Shown piece by piece: positions 10,072 through 19,129 of a DNA stretch of 64,000 nt (position 1 is the stretch's first letter; each line of letters begins with the position of its first letter). The position numbers and the translations under genes were made by a program. The DNA is from Eubacterium sp. (GTDB lineage: Bacteria; Bacillota; Clostridia; Lachnospirales; Lachnospiraceae): NCBI GenBank assembly GCA_022794015.1, contig JAAWDZ010000052.1, positions 94,058 to 158,057 of the forward strand. Reading direction: 5' to 3'. The notes below the pieces were generated by a model. That model did not search any database. It saw nothing but the letters and a program-made list of their open reading frames with translations, and was not told the DNA's origin.

Positions 10072-11570
10072 TTCTTATACTCCTGCGGCTTCATCCCAAC
10101 GGTCCTTGCAAATACTCTGGCAAAATACTGACTGGTATAATACCCTACCTTCCTGGCTGTCTTCGCCACGGTGCAGTTTTCCTCTGTTAAAAGGCGTTTG
10201 GCTTCTTCCATTCGGACATTGGTCAGATATTTTAAAAATGTAACTCCCACCTCTTTTTTAAAAATCTGCCCCAGATAAACGCCGTTCATCTGAAAAATCT
10301 CGCCCAGCACATCCAGGCTCAGCTCCTGTTCATAATTCTTGTGAATATAATGAATCATATCCTGCACAAGCCGGGACATCCCTTCCGTTTCCTGTTCCAT
10401 AAGTCTGTCATGAAGCTTTTCAAAGCTCTGCATATAATACTCTGTTACTTCCCGCACAGTATAAAGCCTGTCTGATCCCTCCTTCGTTGTCTTATTTTCC
10501 GTCATTCGGATTTCTTGCAGAAGGTTACCTAACAGCGGCATCAGGGATTTACATATATCAAGCCTTTCTTCATTCTTCGGTTTTTCAAACAATTCTTTTA
10601 CCAGCCGTTCCGGATTCCCGTCCTTGTCATAAACGGCATCTTTCAGTTCACGAATTTGTTCTCCCCACACAACCCTGTGTTCTTCTGACGGCAATTCGCA
10701 GACTGGATACGCACGATTCGTTTCGTAAAAAAACACATACCTGATCTGACGCGACATTTTCCGAAACGTACTGCTGATCTCCCTCTGCGCAATTTCACTG
10801 CTGTATAAAATATCAAATGCAAAATCTGACATTTTCTTTAACTGTTCACAAATCTGCGCGCACTTCCGCTCAATCAGACCGTTTACCGTATATGTACTCG
10901 CCGTATGTTCAATCCGATACAGCACCATCCAGTTATTGTCAGTAACCTGCGCATCCGCGACATAAAAAAGCATATCCTCCAGCTTCTGCGACAATATATC
11001 CAAAAGAATCTCCCGCTCCTGCACGCTCCACTTCTCTTCCTCAAATTCCCCGTCCACTACCGGATTCCTTTTGTGAAGCAACAGCAGAAACAGACGATTA
11101 CCCAATCCTTCTCCCTGTATATTTTTATCATCCGTACCGTAAATTAACTGCCGGACAAAATATTCCTGGCAGATCTGGTTCTTTCTTTTCTGTCTTTTCA
11201 CCTGCTCCCTTGCACGTTCCAGCTCTGTAAGCAGCAATTTTTCGCAAAGCTCATGCTTTAACAGATAATTGGACACGCCATAGCGGATTGCCTTTTGTGC
11301 ATAATCGAAATCTCCATAGGCAGACAGCAGAATAATCGCCGTATCTTTATTCTTTTCCTTAAGAAGTCTGGTCAGCTCAAGTCCGTCCATTCCCGGCATA
11401 CGGATATCCGAAATGACGATATCCGGTTTTATCCTGTCATAAAGCTCCAATGCCTTTTTCGCGCCAGTTGCACACCCTTTCACCTGGTACCCGTGTTCCT
11501 CCCAGGCAGCCATGTTTTTCAAATAGTCAAGCGCCAGCACTTCGTCATCCACCAGCATAATCGTCAGCAT
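10053..11570 (-). CDS. response regulator, REC plus AraC-type DNA-binding domain (YesN type)
   Basis: 505 residues from the ATG at 11570, which has SD AAGGAG 8 nt upstream; a GTG two codons earlier is less well placed. The receiver domain has phosphoacceptor D55 in SDIRMPG and acidic pair D8-D9. A long helical linker leads to a C-terminal double helix-turn-helix of the AraC family with the signature ending KVGYYTSQYFARVFARTVG. It is the first gene of the triad with the YesM-type kinase and the lipoprotein. The likely target is the adjacent GH2 gene, by context only. Confidence 0.93.
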   Translation of the reverse strand: MLTIMLVDDEVLALDYLKNMAAWEEHGYQVKGCATGAKKALELYDRIKPDIVISDIRMPGMDGLELTRLLKEKNKDTAIILLSAYGDFDYAQKAIRYGVSNYLLKHELCEKLLLTELERAREQVKRQKRKNQICQEYFVRQLIYGTDDKNIQGEGLGNRLFLLLLHKRNPVVDGEFEEEKWSVQEREILLDILSQKLEDMLFYVADAQVTDNNWMVLYRIEHTASTYTVNGLIERKCAQICEQLKKMSDFAFDILYSSEIAQREISSTFRKMSRQIRYVFFYETNRAYPVCELPSEEHRVVWGEQIRELKDAVYDKDGNPERLVKELFEKPKNEERLDICKSLMPLLGNLLQEIRMTENKTTKEGSDRLYTVREVTEYYMQSFEKLHDRLMEQETEGMSRLVQDMIHYIHKNYEQELSLDVLGEIFQMNGVYLGQIFKKEVGVTFLKYLTNVRMEEAKRLLTEENCTVAKTARKVGYYTSQYFARVFARTVGMKPQEYKKWKEEE

Positions 11571-11622
11571 ATGCACATCTCCTTACTTATCAACCATACT
11601 TTTCTCTGATTATCTGTGTATT

Positions 11623-11651
11623 ATCATAACACATATTCCAAAAACCCTCAA
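11623..11651 (-). promoter_or_regulatory. predicted sigma-A promoter of the regulator-kinase-lipoprotein run
   Basis: On the minus strand, -35 TTGAGG (11646-11651) and -10 TATGAT (11623-11628) are separated by 17 bp. The promoter lies about 50 bp upstream of the regulator start codon. Confidence 0.5.
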
Positions 11652-11891
11652 CCGAAGGAATATCGTGTTTTTCTAATTGAGGTGGGGGAAAACTCTGGCT
11701 CTTTCCATGAGAAGGAAAACTGTTTTCCTGTCCGGTCCAAACTTATATGGGCTCCTCTTCAAAATTTCTGTTATTCTCCATTATGAACCGGTGCCATCCA
11801 CATGCTACCATGTCCTTTGGCGCATCTGGGTTTCATAAAGCAAGTGACCAGATTGAATACTGGCAGTAACCGTAACAAAAAGCTGGAAAAT

Positions 11892-11940
11892 GTTACGGTT
11901 AGTGGTGGTGACAAAATATGACACCACTACTAACCGTAAC
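11892..11940. repeat. near-perfect inverted repeat with GTTACGGTTA arms
   Basis: A 19-bp arm beginning GTTACGGTTAGTGG (11892-11910) pairs with 11922-11940 with one mismatch around an 11-nt loop. A third copy of the half-site (TAACCGTAAC, 11867-11876) sits just upstream, so alternative pairings are possible. It lies in the 11577-12173 gap, which otherwise holds a terminator and a gene scar. No T-run follows it. Confidence 0.6.
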
Positions 11941-11956
11941 GGAAACACGAATATAT

Positions 11957-11998
11957 GCCGGACACAGGATTTTGCATCCTGTGTCCGGCCATTTTTTG
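11957..11998 (+). terminator. strong rho-independent terminator, plus strand
   Basis: The stem GCCGGACACAGGAT pairs with ATCCTGTGTCCGGC around a 5-nt loop and is followed by ATTTTTTG. No intact plus-strand gene precedes it, so it is probably a leftover of the mobile-element scar in this gap. Confidence 0.7.
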
Positions 11999-12073
11999 AA
12001 AATCTGATTTGCGGCACGATATTGAAAATCAAAACTGACTGATTGTATTTGCGAAGGGGGGAACCAAAAAGCA

Positions 12074-12142
12074 ATGAGCAAATGGACAGTAGAACTGAAA
12101 ATCCGCATCTCGCCGGAGGACAAGGAGCGGATATTTCAAATT
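12074..12142 (+). pseudogene. truncated 5' end of a plasmid/ICE mobilisation-type gene
   Basis: The ATG at 12074 has an SD (AAGGGGGG) upstream and encodes a basic start containing ELKIRISPEDKERI, similar in style to the N-termini of relaxosome (MobC-like) or other ribbon-helix-helix proteins. The resemblance ends within about 25 codons, and the frame then runs into the 3' end of the oppositely oriented ABC permease gene. It looks like a fragment left by deletion or excision of a mobile element. The family assignment is weak. Confidence 0.4.
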
Positions 12143-12173
12143 CCGTTCCATACAGGCTGGTCTCCCTGCCACA

Positions 12174-14102
12174 TCAATCCACAAACGTATCCTCCTCACC
12201 CGTCAATCGTTCCATCTCTTCATTTGTATAAAGTTCCCCCTCATCCCGAATCAACCCGGCATCCATCAGAGCTTCAATCACATTCCTGCAGTTCTTATCA
12301 AATGAAATACCGACATTTCCGTAACCTGCCCACATATTGTATTCCCTTCTGTTACGCTCTCTGCCGGCATCCATTGGCTCATTATCCATAAAACGAATGG
12401 TAATTACATTGCAGAAAGGCTCTTCGATAAAATCGCCAGCCTCTCCATAGCAAAATCCGTTTACAATACAATCCTCAAAATTTCCTGCTTCTACATCCTT
12501 GACGACTGCCTGATATATTTTCTGCATATTCTTCCCGGAAATAACACGGTTATCATATAACCCGTTTTCGTCATAGTAATCAAAATTACCATCTCTGATT
12601 TCTATATTTTTATAATCTCCCCCAAACAGATTATCCAGATAAACCTCCGGATCCTTACAGAGTTCCGCCAGCTTTCCTGCAACTGTGTTTTTGTCCAAAA
12701 GCATTTCCTCCGTCATAGGAATATTGTAGGCGCGCCGCAGTAAAGAACCGTCCTTTAAGTAATATTTTACCGTAATGCCAAGCAAATCCTCTCCGTATTG
12801 CCATTTATCCTCCGCAAACGCTTCAAATTCCTTTTTGGACGCAATAATCTGGCTGTGAAGATCCAGAATCTGCTGTATCTGTTCCGGATTATCTCCACCT
12901 ATTGTATAAGGATTTGAAATGTATGCATTTTCTATCTCTGCAAGCTGCGGCATTTTCTTCTCCCGTCCGAATAAATCGCATTCAATGCTAATCATCAGAC
13001 AGACTAATATTGCAAGAAATACCCCGCACTCCAGAAAACGCTTCTTCTTAAATACCCGAAAGCCCTTCTCCAAAAACATCTGAGCCCCGAAAAAGAACGC
13101 CGTACCAAACAGGGCTGAAAACAGAGTTACTGCCAGGAACAGATTCCGATTTGAGGTAATGCCCAAGATAGCGCTCATCCCTACTCCAAATAAGCTGCCG
13201 CCGCAAAAAGCCGCTCCCCATCGGAACACCGGGCAGATCCAGGAAATCGAAATCAGGTTTCCCGCAGTTTCTATATGCCTTCTTCTGTAAATACAATAAG
13301 CTGCAGCCACCAGCGCCAAAGCCACAAGCGCATATCCAGCCACAATGCCCGCTCCCTCAAACCCTTTGGTTGATACATATTCGGCGCTGTAATCATACTC
13401 TACGCCAACATTACGTATAAAATAATACAGCGGTGATAGCACATCCAGCCTGCTGCCGGAAAATCCCCAGGAAATCCCGTAAGAAAGACACTCCACCAAA
13501 GACGATACAATTAATCTGCTTCCGACAAACAACAGATTTAAAATCAGGGAAAAAACAGGAATCGCAAACAGCTGCCCTGTAAACATTGTAATAAATACCG
13601 TAAATGTATAAAAGAAAAAACTCGTTCCACATGCAAATAAAAGACCCGTAAACAAATAATTGATACTGGTATATCCGCATACCGCACTCACAAGCGTCCC
13701 CATAAGGAACCCGACCGCCTCCGGCACAACCAGAAACAACAGGCCGGATACATAATTGGTAATAAACAGCTCCAGACGCGTCACCGGAAGCGCATGAAAG
13801 GTATTCGCTGTCCTTGTGCTGTGCAGATAAGAAAATACAGCCATCACTGCTGCAACAGAAAACAAAAACAAAATGACAGGATTTATATAAACCTGAATCA
13901 ATGATACAATGTCATTTACCCGCTGCGCATTCAGCTGCGACTGTGTCATATTGGAATTATACCGATACTGCAGAGAACTGTCGTAAATCATAAAGGGCAG
14001 AACAAATAAATTCCACAAAAGGATAATGCCCCAGATTGGCCAGTAATGTGTAATATTCTTCTTAAAAATCGTCTTATTAAAATAAGATGTCTTTGACTTC
14101 AT
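12174..14102 (-). CDS. ABC-2 type transporter permease
   Basis: 642 residues. The N-terminal half has several membrane helices, one near residues 25-42, another after residue 85, and more through about residue 400. A soluble region (about 400-640) containing GLYDNRVISGKNMQKIY follows. The start overlaps the 3' end of the ATPase gene by 26 nt, and the two form a GntR-ATPase-permease operon. This organisation is typical of YtrA-controlled exporters used against antimicrobial peptides or cell-wall stress, but the substrate here is unknown. The C-terminus abuts a mobile-element scar; the end is intact by frame. Confidence 0.85.
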   Translation of the reverse strand: MKSKTSYFNKTIFKKNITHYWPIWGIILLWNLFVLPFMIYDSSLQYRYNSNMTQSQLNAQRVNDIVSLIQVYINPVILFLFSVAAVMAVFSYLHSTRTANTFHALPVTRLELFITNYVSGLLFLVVPEAVGFLMGTLVSAVCGYTSINYLFTGLLFACGTSFFFYTFTVFITMFTGQLFAIPVFSLILNLLFVGSRLIVSSLVECLSYGISWGFSGSRLDVLSPLYYFIRNVGVEYDYSAEYVSTKGFEGAGIVAGYALVALALVAAAYCIYRRRHIETAGNLISISWICPVFRWGAAFCGGSLFGVGMSAILGITSNRNLFLAVTLFSALFGTAFFFGAQMFLEKGFRVFKKKRFLECGVFLAILVCLMISIECDLFGREKKMPQLAEIENAYISNPYTIGGDNPEQIQQILDLHSQIIASKKEFEAFAEDKWQYGEDLLGITVKYYLKDGSLLRRAYNIPMTEEMLLDKNTVAGKLAELCKDPEVYLDNLFGGDYKNIEIRDGNFDYYDENGLYDNRVISGKNMQKIYQAVVKDVEAGNFEDCIVNGFCYGEAGDFIEEPFCNVITIRFMDNEPMDAGRERNRREYNMWAGYGNVGISFDKNCRNVIEALMDAGLIRDEGELYTNEEMERLTGEEDTFVD

Positions 14103-14976
14103 AATCCACCCCTCCTAACTCATATATGAAAATCTCTTCCAGTGTCAGCGGAAGAACATCAATCAGCATGGGGTGCATTTTTTCAAGCTGCACCTTTGCC
14201 TCCACCGGATCGCCTTTCACAATTAACGTATAAACCCGTCCGGTATTGGACATATGCAGTACCTCAAAACCATCCGGCAGCTTTGGCATCTCCGCCTGAA
14301 ATGCCACCTGTATCTTACAGACACTTCCCTGCAGATCGCTTAAAGAACGTTCAATCATGATTTTTCCCTTATGCATAATCCCCACATGGTCGCAGACATC
14401 TTCTAATTCGCGCAGATTGTGGGAAGAGACGAGCACAGTTGTATCATGCTCCGCCACATCTGCCATTATAATACTCCAAATCTGACGGCGCATAACCGGA
14501 TCCAACCCGTCCACCGGCTCATCCAAAATCAAAAGCTCCGGCCGAATACAGACTGCAATCCAAAAAGCCACCTGCTTCTGCATACCTTTGGAGAGACTCC
14601 GGATATTCTTCTTCGGGTCAATCGTGGGAAAATATTCCATCAGGCGCGTAAACATCCTGTCGTCAAATTTGGGGTAAATTCCCTGATAAAACCGTTTCAT
14701 CTCCAAAGTATTCGCCTGCATGAAATAAAAAATGTCGTCCGGGATAAAAGCAAACTTGGATTTTATTTTCGGGTTTTCATACACGTCTTCTCCCGCCACT
14801 TTCACTGTTCCAAAATTCTGCCTGTAAACGCCGGTCAGATGACGTAAAAGCGTGGATTTCCCTGCGCCGTTTGGCCCTACCAGACCATATATGGCTCCTT
14901 TTTTCACATGCATCTTTGCACCGTCCAATGCCCTAAAGCCATCAAATTCCTTTACCAGATCTCTTACCTCAACCAT
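14077..14976 (-). CDS. ABC transporter ATP-binding protein
   Basis: 299 residues with Walker A GPNGAGKST near residue 34, signature LSKGMQKQ, Walker B LLILDEPVDGLD and the H-loop VSSHNLRELEDVCDH. The C-terminal extension of about 80 residues is typical of ATPases paired with ABC-2 permeases. It overlaps the GntR gene by 8 nt and the permease gene by 26 nt. It energises the 642-residue permease. Confidence 0.95.
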   Translation of the reverse strand: MVEVRDLVKEFDGFRALDGAKMHVKKGAIYGLVGPNGAGKSTLLRHLTGVYRQNFGTVKVAGEDVYENPKIKSKFAFIPDDIFYFMQANTLEMKRFYQGIYPKFDDRMFTRLMEYFPTIDPKKNIRSLSKGMQKQVAFWIAVCIRPELLILDEPVDGLDPVMRRQIWSIIMADVAEHDTTVLVSSHNLRELEDVCDHVGIMHKGKIMIERSLSDLQGSVCKIQVAFQAEMPKLPDGFEVLHMSNTGRVYTLIVKGDPVEAKVQLEKMHPMLIDVLPLTLEEIFIYELGGVDYEVKDILF

Positions 14977-15349
14977 TCTCTACCATCCTTCCCTGCTCCA
15001 GATTTTCCATACGCTGTCCCAAATCTTCTTTTGTCACATCCAGTACGAAAAGCTCGGTTACCAAATCATCGAATGCAAGCAACAGCTCCTGTTCCCTTGT
15101 TTTGTGGATAAATGACGCCTCGGATGCAAATGTTCCTTTTCCCTGTTTGGAATAAATGTAGCCCTCGGCTTCCAGCTCGCGGTATGCACGCTGTATCGTA
15201 TTTGGATTAATTGCCAGATTCGACGCCAGCTCCCGAACGCTCGGCAGCTTCTCATCCGCCAAAATCGCGTTGGACAGCAGCAAATGACGGATTCCGTCTT
15301 TAATCTGCTCATAAATGGGCTTTGCATCCCTGTAATTTAACTGCAGCAA
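14969..15349 (-). CDS. GntR-family regulator, YtrA subfamily
   Basis: 126 residues. The N-terminal winged helix contains DGIRHLLLSN, LPSVRELASNLAINPNT and IQRAYRELEAEGYI; the C-terminal part is short and helical and lacks a large effector domain, which is characteristic of the YtrA subfamily. It is first in the operon with the ABC ATPase and permease. YtrA-type proteins usually repress their own operon. A palindrome sits just upstream. Confidence 0.92.
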   Translation of the reverse strand: MLQLNYRDAKPIYEQIKDGIRHLLLSNAILADEKLPSVRELASNLAINPNTIQRAYRELEAEGYIYSKQGKGTFASEASFIHKTREQELLLAFDDLVTELFVLDVTKEDLGQRMENLEQGRMVENG

Positions 15350-15370
15350 TCCTATAACCTCCCATCTAAG

Positions 15371-15382
15371 TGTATTAATACA
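15371..15382. promoter_or_regulatory. candidate GntR operator TGTATTAATACA
   Basis: A perfect 12-bp palindrome 22 bp upstream of the GntR start codon. Its position and symmetry suit autorepression; this is inference. Confidence 0.45.
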
Positions 15383-15445
15383 TCTGATACACCCAGTGTA
15401 ACATTGCAGAAGAGGAGTGACAATAAAGATATCTGTAGGAATTAA

Positions 15446-16390
15446 TTAAAATTTTATTAACTTTTCCTCTGCTACACCCTGAAAAGCTTCCTGTGCTTTC
15501 AGCAAAGCATTTGTGGAAGCATTTGTTAAAATAACTCTATCTCCTTCCTCCTGCAATGCCAATACCGCTGCCAGATTGCCGCGCTTCCCTTTACTGGCCC
15601 GGTGGGAAAACAAAAGCTTCGGGTTACAGCAGGTACAGACCTCGGTTACTGTGATTTGCTCCCTGGGCACACCTGCTTCCAGCAGTACAATTTCATTGGC
15701 GCGCCAGAGATCCAGCTGATATTTGCCCTTCCCCTTTGATTCCAAAATCTCGCTTTCCCGTCCCAAAAATTCTGCCTGAAACACTTCCGCTACGTCTTCG
15801 CTGACCTCATAGCAGCTCTGGCAGATGGACGGGCCAATGGCACAGAAAGTGTCCGCCGCATTTGTACCGAACTCCTGCTTCATTTTTTCCAAAGTCACCT
15901 GTCCCATGCGCGCTGCGGTACCGCGCCAGCCAGAGTGGCTCAGTCCAATTGCATGATGTATGGGATCTACAAAATAAAGCGGTACGCAGTCTGCAAAGTA
16001 TGTCACCAGCGTTACGCCCGGTTCGTCTGTAATCAGGCCGTCTACATCCCGAAACTTGCGTTCCCTCAGTACGCCGTTTCCCCGGTCTTCTCTGCCGACG
16101 CGCATTACGTTTGTGGTATGTGTCTGATCGGAACAGACGAAGCTCTCACAGTCCACGCCCAAAGCCCGTGCAAGCCTGCGGTAGTTTTCTGCTACGTCTT
16201 CTCTTCTGTCTCCTCTGGTAAAGCTTAAATTCAGAGATGAAAAAATACCCTCGCTGACACCGCCCTGTCTCGTTGTAAAGGCGTGTCTGACCATTCCTGT
16301 CTGTTCTAAAGCCGGGTAAACAAAAAGCGGCAGTTCTTCGCCGTTATCTATGGGAAACTGCCGTAAAACCGGAATTCTTCCTGTATGCAT
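15446..16390 (-). CDS. pgeF: purine nucleoside phosphorylase / peptidoglycan editing factor (YfiH/PgeF family)
   Basis: 314 residues of the multicopper-polyphenol-oxidase-like (DUF152) fold. Visible family motifs are RHAFTTRQGGVS near residue 35, SDQTHT near 103, ADCVPLYFVDP near 158, SHSGWRGTAARM near 180 and CTCCNPKLLFSHR near 257; the metal-binding His and Cys residues are present. Known members act on adenosine and, in E. coli, remove mis-incorporated serine muropeptides. It is the last gene of the rplS-to-pgeF minus-strand run, 21 bp after yraN. Confidence 0.93.
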   Translation of the reverse strand: MHTGRIPVLRQFPIDNGEELPLFVYPALEQTGMVRHAFTTRQGGVSEGIFSSLNLSFTRGDRREDVAENYRRLARALGVDCESFVCSDQTHTTNVMRVGREDRGNGVLRERKFRDVDGLITDEPGVTLVTYFADCVPLYFVDPIHHAIGLSHSGWRGTAARMGQVTLEKMKQEFGTNAADTFCAIGPSICQSCYEVSEDVAEVFQAEFLGRESEILESKGKGKYQLDLWRANEIVLLEAGVPREQITVTEVCTCCNPKLLFSHRASKGKRGNLAAVLALQEEGDRVILTNASTNALLKAQEAFQGVAEEKLIKF

Positions 16391-16411
16391 ACCATTTTCC
16401 TTTCCTGCTTT

Positions 16412-16777
16412 TTAATACCTGAAATCAAATGCATTTTTAATATGTATCACTTTGTCCTCCCCTTCGATTGCAACCACATCAAAACGGCAGGGCATCCTGT
16501 CGCCATAGCCCCTCTTTGTACAGTAACAGACAGCGGTTCTGCAAATCCGCCTTTGTTTTTGGGATGTTACCGCTTCTAGCGGGCTGCCGCAGGAAGCATC
16601 TTTGCGGTATTTTACTTCAATAAATACCAGATATCTGCCATCTTTGGCAATGATGTCAATTTCACCGCAGCGGCTGTAGAAATTCTGTTCTAATATCTGA
16701 AAGCCCTGTCCGGTCAAATATTCGGCTGCTTTTCTTTCATAGGCGCTGCCGACCTGCCGTTTATTGTCTGCTGCCAT
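16412..16777 (-). CDS. yraN: YraN family protein (UPF0102)
   Basis: 121 residues from the ATG at 16777, which follows SD AAGAAAGGG; an in-frame TTG at 16804 overlaps the upstream gene and is not needed for the fold. A restriction-endonuclease-like core is visible: GSAYERKAAEYL, GEIDIIAKDGRYLVFIEVKY (E-D-E-K arrangement). The family is linked to DNA uptake and repair in some bacteria, but its biochemical role is unsettled. It sits in its usual place next to rnhB and the FlhB-like gene. Confidence 0.9.
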   Translation of the reverse strand: MAADNKRQVGSAYERKAAEYLTGQGFQILEQNFYSRCGEIDIIAKDGRYLVFIEVKYRKDASCGSPLEAVTSQKQRRICRTAVCYCTKRGYGDRMPCRFDVVAIEGEDKVIHIKNAFDFRY

Positions 16778-16793
16778 GCCGCCAGCCCTTTCT

Positions 16794-17084
16794 TTATCTG
16801 CCAATTTTGGAACGCAGGCGGTCCATATCGTCTACAAATACCAGTATTTCCGCAACTACGTCATATAATTCCGGCGGGATTGAGTCTCCGATTTCCAGCT
16901 TGGAAAGCGTATTGGCCAGTTTATTATCTTTGTAGAGAGGGATATTTTCCTCTTTTCCCTTCCGGATAATCCGCTCGGCCAGCTCGCCTTTGCCTGTCGC
17001 CAGAATTTTAGGAGCTACATCCCCCGGTTCGTACGAAAGGGCAACGGCAGTTCTTCTTTTTAAATCTTCTTTTTCCTGTTTCAT
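16794..17084 (-). CDS. FlhB C-terminal-domain orphan (YlqH-like)
   Basis: 96 residues from the ATG at 17084; upstream start codons lack a Shine-Dalgarno. It matches only the cytoplasmic C-terminal domain of FlhB/EscU: AVALSYEPGDVAPKILATGK, followed by IPLYKDNKLANTLSKLEIGD. The family autocleavage NPTH loop is absent. In B. subtilis the equivalent ylqH follows ylqG, as here. No flagellar genes are nearby, so this is a stand-alone domain of unknown function. Confidence 0.88.
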   Translation of the reverse strand: MKQEKEDLKRRTAVALSYEPGDVAPKILATGKGELAERIIRKGKEENIPLYKDNKLANTLSKLEIGDSIPPELYDVVAEILVFVDDMDRLRSKIGR

Positions 17085-17088
17085 ATCC

Positions 17089-19092
17089 TCACGCCCTGAC
17101 ATCAAATGAATACCTGTGCACCATACCGCCTGCGGACGGTGTTCCGCGGCTTAACATATCTTCTACAAAATTCACTTTTTCTCCCTGATTTTTGATGTGG
17201 ATCTGAGCCTGATATCCTTTTTCCAGAAGCCGCTTCTCAAGAATCTCTATATGCTCTGCTATTAATCGGTAAGAAACATCGTCCGCCAGATAAAAATCCG
17301 TCGCCACTTGTTTGTTCCGTAATTTTACCGAAACATCAGTAGACCCCAGGTTATCCAGATCCAGATGTAAAAATGCAGTGAGCTCGTCGCCTTTTTCCCG
17401 CTTTTTACGCTTATCGGTGTAAACATACAAATCGCTGTGGGCATTCTGCCCTGCCAGTTTTAACGGAATCTGAACATAAGCCCAGGTCTGGTTTAACTGA
17501 TTCATAAACTGGATGTTACTTCGTACATTGGATGCGGTATCGGACAGCTGCGGCGTATTCTGCCCAAATGCCTTCAATACCTTTTCCATCTGTTCCATCT
17601 GGCGGTCCAGACGTTGGTACAGCTCGCTTACCTTATGTTCCCCTTTTAGCTCCTCCGGACGCAAAAGCCACTGCTGCTCCATCACACTGCGGATTAAAGT
17701 ACGGTACTCTTTGGAGGACGCCAGATCGGAGAGCGCCTGCCTGCTGAATGGATTTCTGCTGGAAAACGCCTGCCCTATCAAATGCAACAGCTCCTTGGAA
17801 GTCAAATCGGACGCAAGCGTTCCATCCGCAAATACCGCCGGGTTTTGTGACAGCTCCGGGATTTTGGCAAGCCGGGCAGACAACTGCTGTAAATCGGCGC
17901 TGCTAAATACATTTTTCAGTGCATCCTGCTGCAACTGTACGGTATTCTTTGTGTTTCCGGAACTAAAAATTCCTTCTTCCGATACAGCCTGCGCTGCCTT
18001 TTGTGTTTCCAGTTTCCCTGCAGCTTCGTTTCCCTGCTTCGAACCCATTTCACCCAAATCTTCGGCGCCTTGCTGCATAACGGCTTCCCCTGCCACTCCG
18101 GCTTCCTGCTGTATACCGATTCCGCCCGTGACTCCCTGCTGCATAACGGTTTCGCCTGTGGCTCCCTGCTGCACACCGGTTTCTCCTGTAGCTCCGGTTC
18201 CTTGCTGCATAACGGCTTCCCCCGCCGCTCCGGCTTCCTGCCAGGCTCCGGTTCCTTCCGCTGCCTGCGCTCCTGCCTGTACGTTCTCGCCTTCCTGCAA
18301 TAATACGCTCTGGCTTCCACTTGCTTCCTTCCCCGGCTGCAATATGATTTCCGCCGCTTCCGCCTGCTGTGCCCCTTCGCTGACTGTCACTTTTCCGTCA
18401 GCCGCCTGGGCTTCTCCGATCAGGACATGGATCATCTGCCTGTTAAACTCCAGAAGCTCTTTTAAATTTTCACCGCCGTTTGCCAGCTGCTCAGGAATTG
18501 TTTCCATAACCGACTCCAGCTGATCTAAAATCGCGTACTGATCCGATTTGTAATTTTCAAACTGTGCCGCCATCTCCTCTGTAACCGGAATACCCAGCTT
18601 TGTCATCTGAACAACCGTAGCGGCATCCATCCGCTCGTTTGCCGTCACCAGCTTCGCCATCTGCGCCAGGCTCTGTTTGTCAATCGGCATGGACTGTTCC
18701 ATCATACTGTTGACCATCGTAACCATCCTGCCATCCGCCGGAAGGCTGGCGGCTTTCAGGGCATTTAACAGGGCCGGGTTCATCCCGCCTGCCTGAGAAA
18801 ACGGACGGATGGCAATCTGCGCGCCGTTATTGGAGCGCACCTGAAAAAACATAGATTCCCCCACGCGCACCGTAACGCCGGAATCCAGTCTTGCCTGTAT
18901 GGTCTTTCCATCCGAAAGCCCCAAAGTGACCACGCCGTTTTCCATGTGATTAACGCTGCCTTCAAATACATTTCCCACCGGCATCTGCTGAAGGGAAGAT
19001 GCAATCTGTCGAATCCCCTGTGTCCCTCCGGAAATTTCAACACCATTCGCAAGATTCCTGTTATACTGACTTAACATATCTGTAATCTGCAT
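17089..19092 (-). CDS. FliK-like (YlqG-type) protein with low-complexity repeats
   Basis: 667 residues from the ATG at 19092, chosen because SD GGAAGGGAG precedes it; a start 6 codons upstream has none. The C-terminal 130 residues (about 535-667) look like the flagellar hook-length control domain (LHLDLDNLGSTDVSVKLRN). The middle (about 255-370) is a Gly/Gln/Ala-rich repeat built on variants of ATGETVMQQG. The position between rnhB and the FlhB-like gene matches B. subtilis ylqG. Role unknown; no flagellar locus is visible. Confidence 0.85.
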   Translation of the reverse strand: MQITDMLSQYNRNLANGVEISGGTQGIRQIASSLQQMPVGNVFEGSVNHMENGVVTLGLSDGKTIQARLDSGVTVRVGESMFFQVRSNNGAQIAIRPFSQAGGMNPALLNALKAASLPADGRMVTMVNSMMEQSMPIDKQSLAQMAKLVTANERMDAATVVQMTKLGIPVTEEMAAQFENYKSDQYAILDQLESVMETIPEQLANGGENLKELLEFNRQMIHVLIGEAQAADGKVTVSEGAQQAEAAEIILQPGKEASGSQSVLLQEGENVQAGAQAAEGTGAWQEAGAAGEAVMQQGTGATGETGVQQGATGETVMQQGVTGGIGIQQEAGVAGEAVMQQGAEDLGEMGSKQGNEAAGKLETQKAAQAVSEEGIFSSGNTKNTVQLQQDALKNVFSSADLQQLSARLAKIPELSQNPAVFADGTLASDLTSKELLHLIGQAFSSRNPFSRQALSDLASSKEYRTLIRSVMEQQWLLRPEELKGEHKVSELYQRLDRQMEQMEKVLKAFGQNTPQLSDTASNVRSNIQFMNQLNQTWAYVQIPLKLAGQNAHSDLYVYTDKRKKREKGDELTAFLHLDLDNLGSTDVSVKLRNKQVATDFYLADDVSYRLIAEHIEILEKRLLEKGYQAQIHIKNQGEKVNFVEDMLSRGTPSAGGMVHRYSFDVRA
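18060..18250. repeat. degenerate tandem repeat inside the ylqG-type gene
   Basis: Units of roughly 30-45 bp encode alternating VMQQG / TGETG-type segments. Such repeats are prone to length change; here they remain in frame. Confidence 0.7.
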
Positions 19093-19129
19093 ATCTTTTC
19101 TCCCTTCCATAGCAAACCGTTACTATTAT

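Noticed and set aside
18060..18250. Regular repeats suggesting a CRISPR array
   Set aside because: Units are degenerate, have no unique spacers and encode an in-frame protein repeat; no cas genes are in the window.
17513..18523. Plus-strand ORF of 336 codons rich in Ser, Cys and Pro
   Set aside because: Antisense of the low-complexity FliK-like gene, no SD, and protein composition is not credible.
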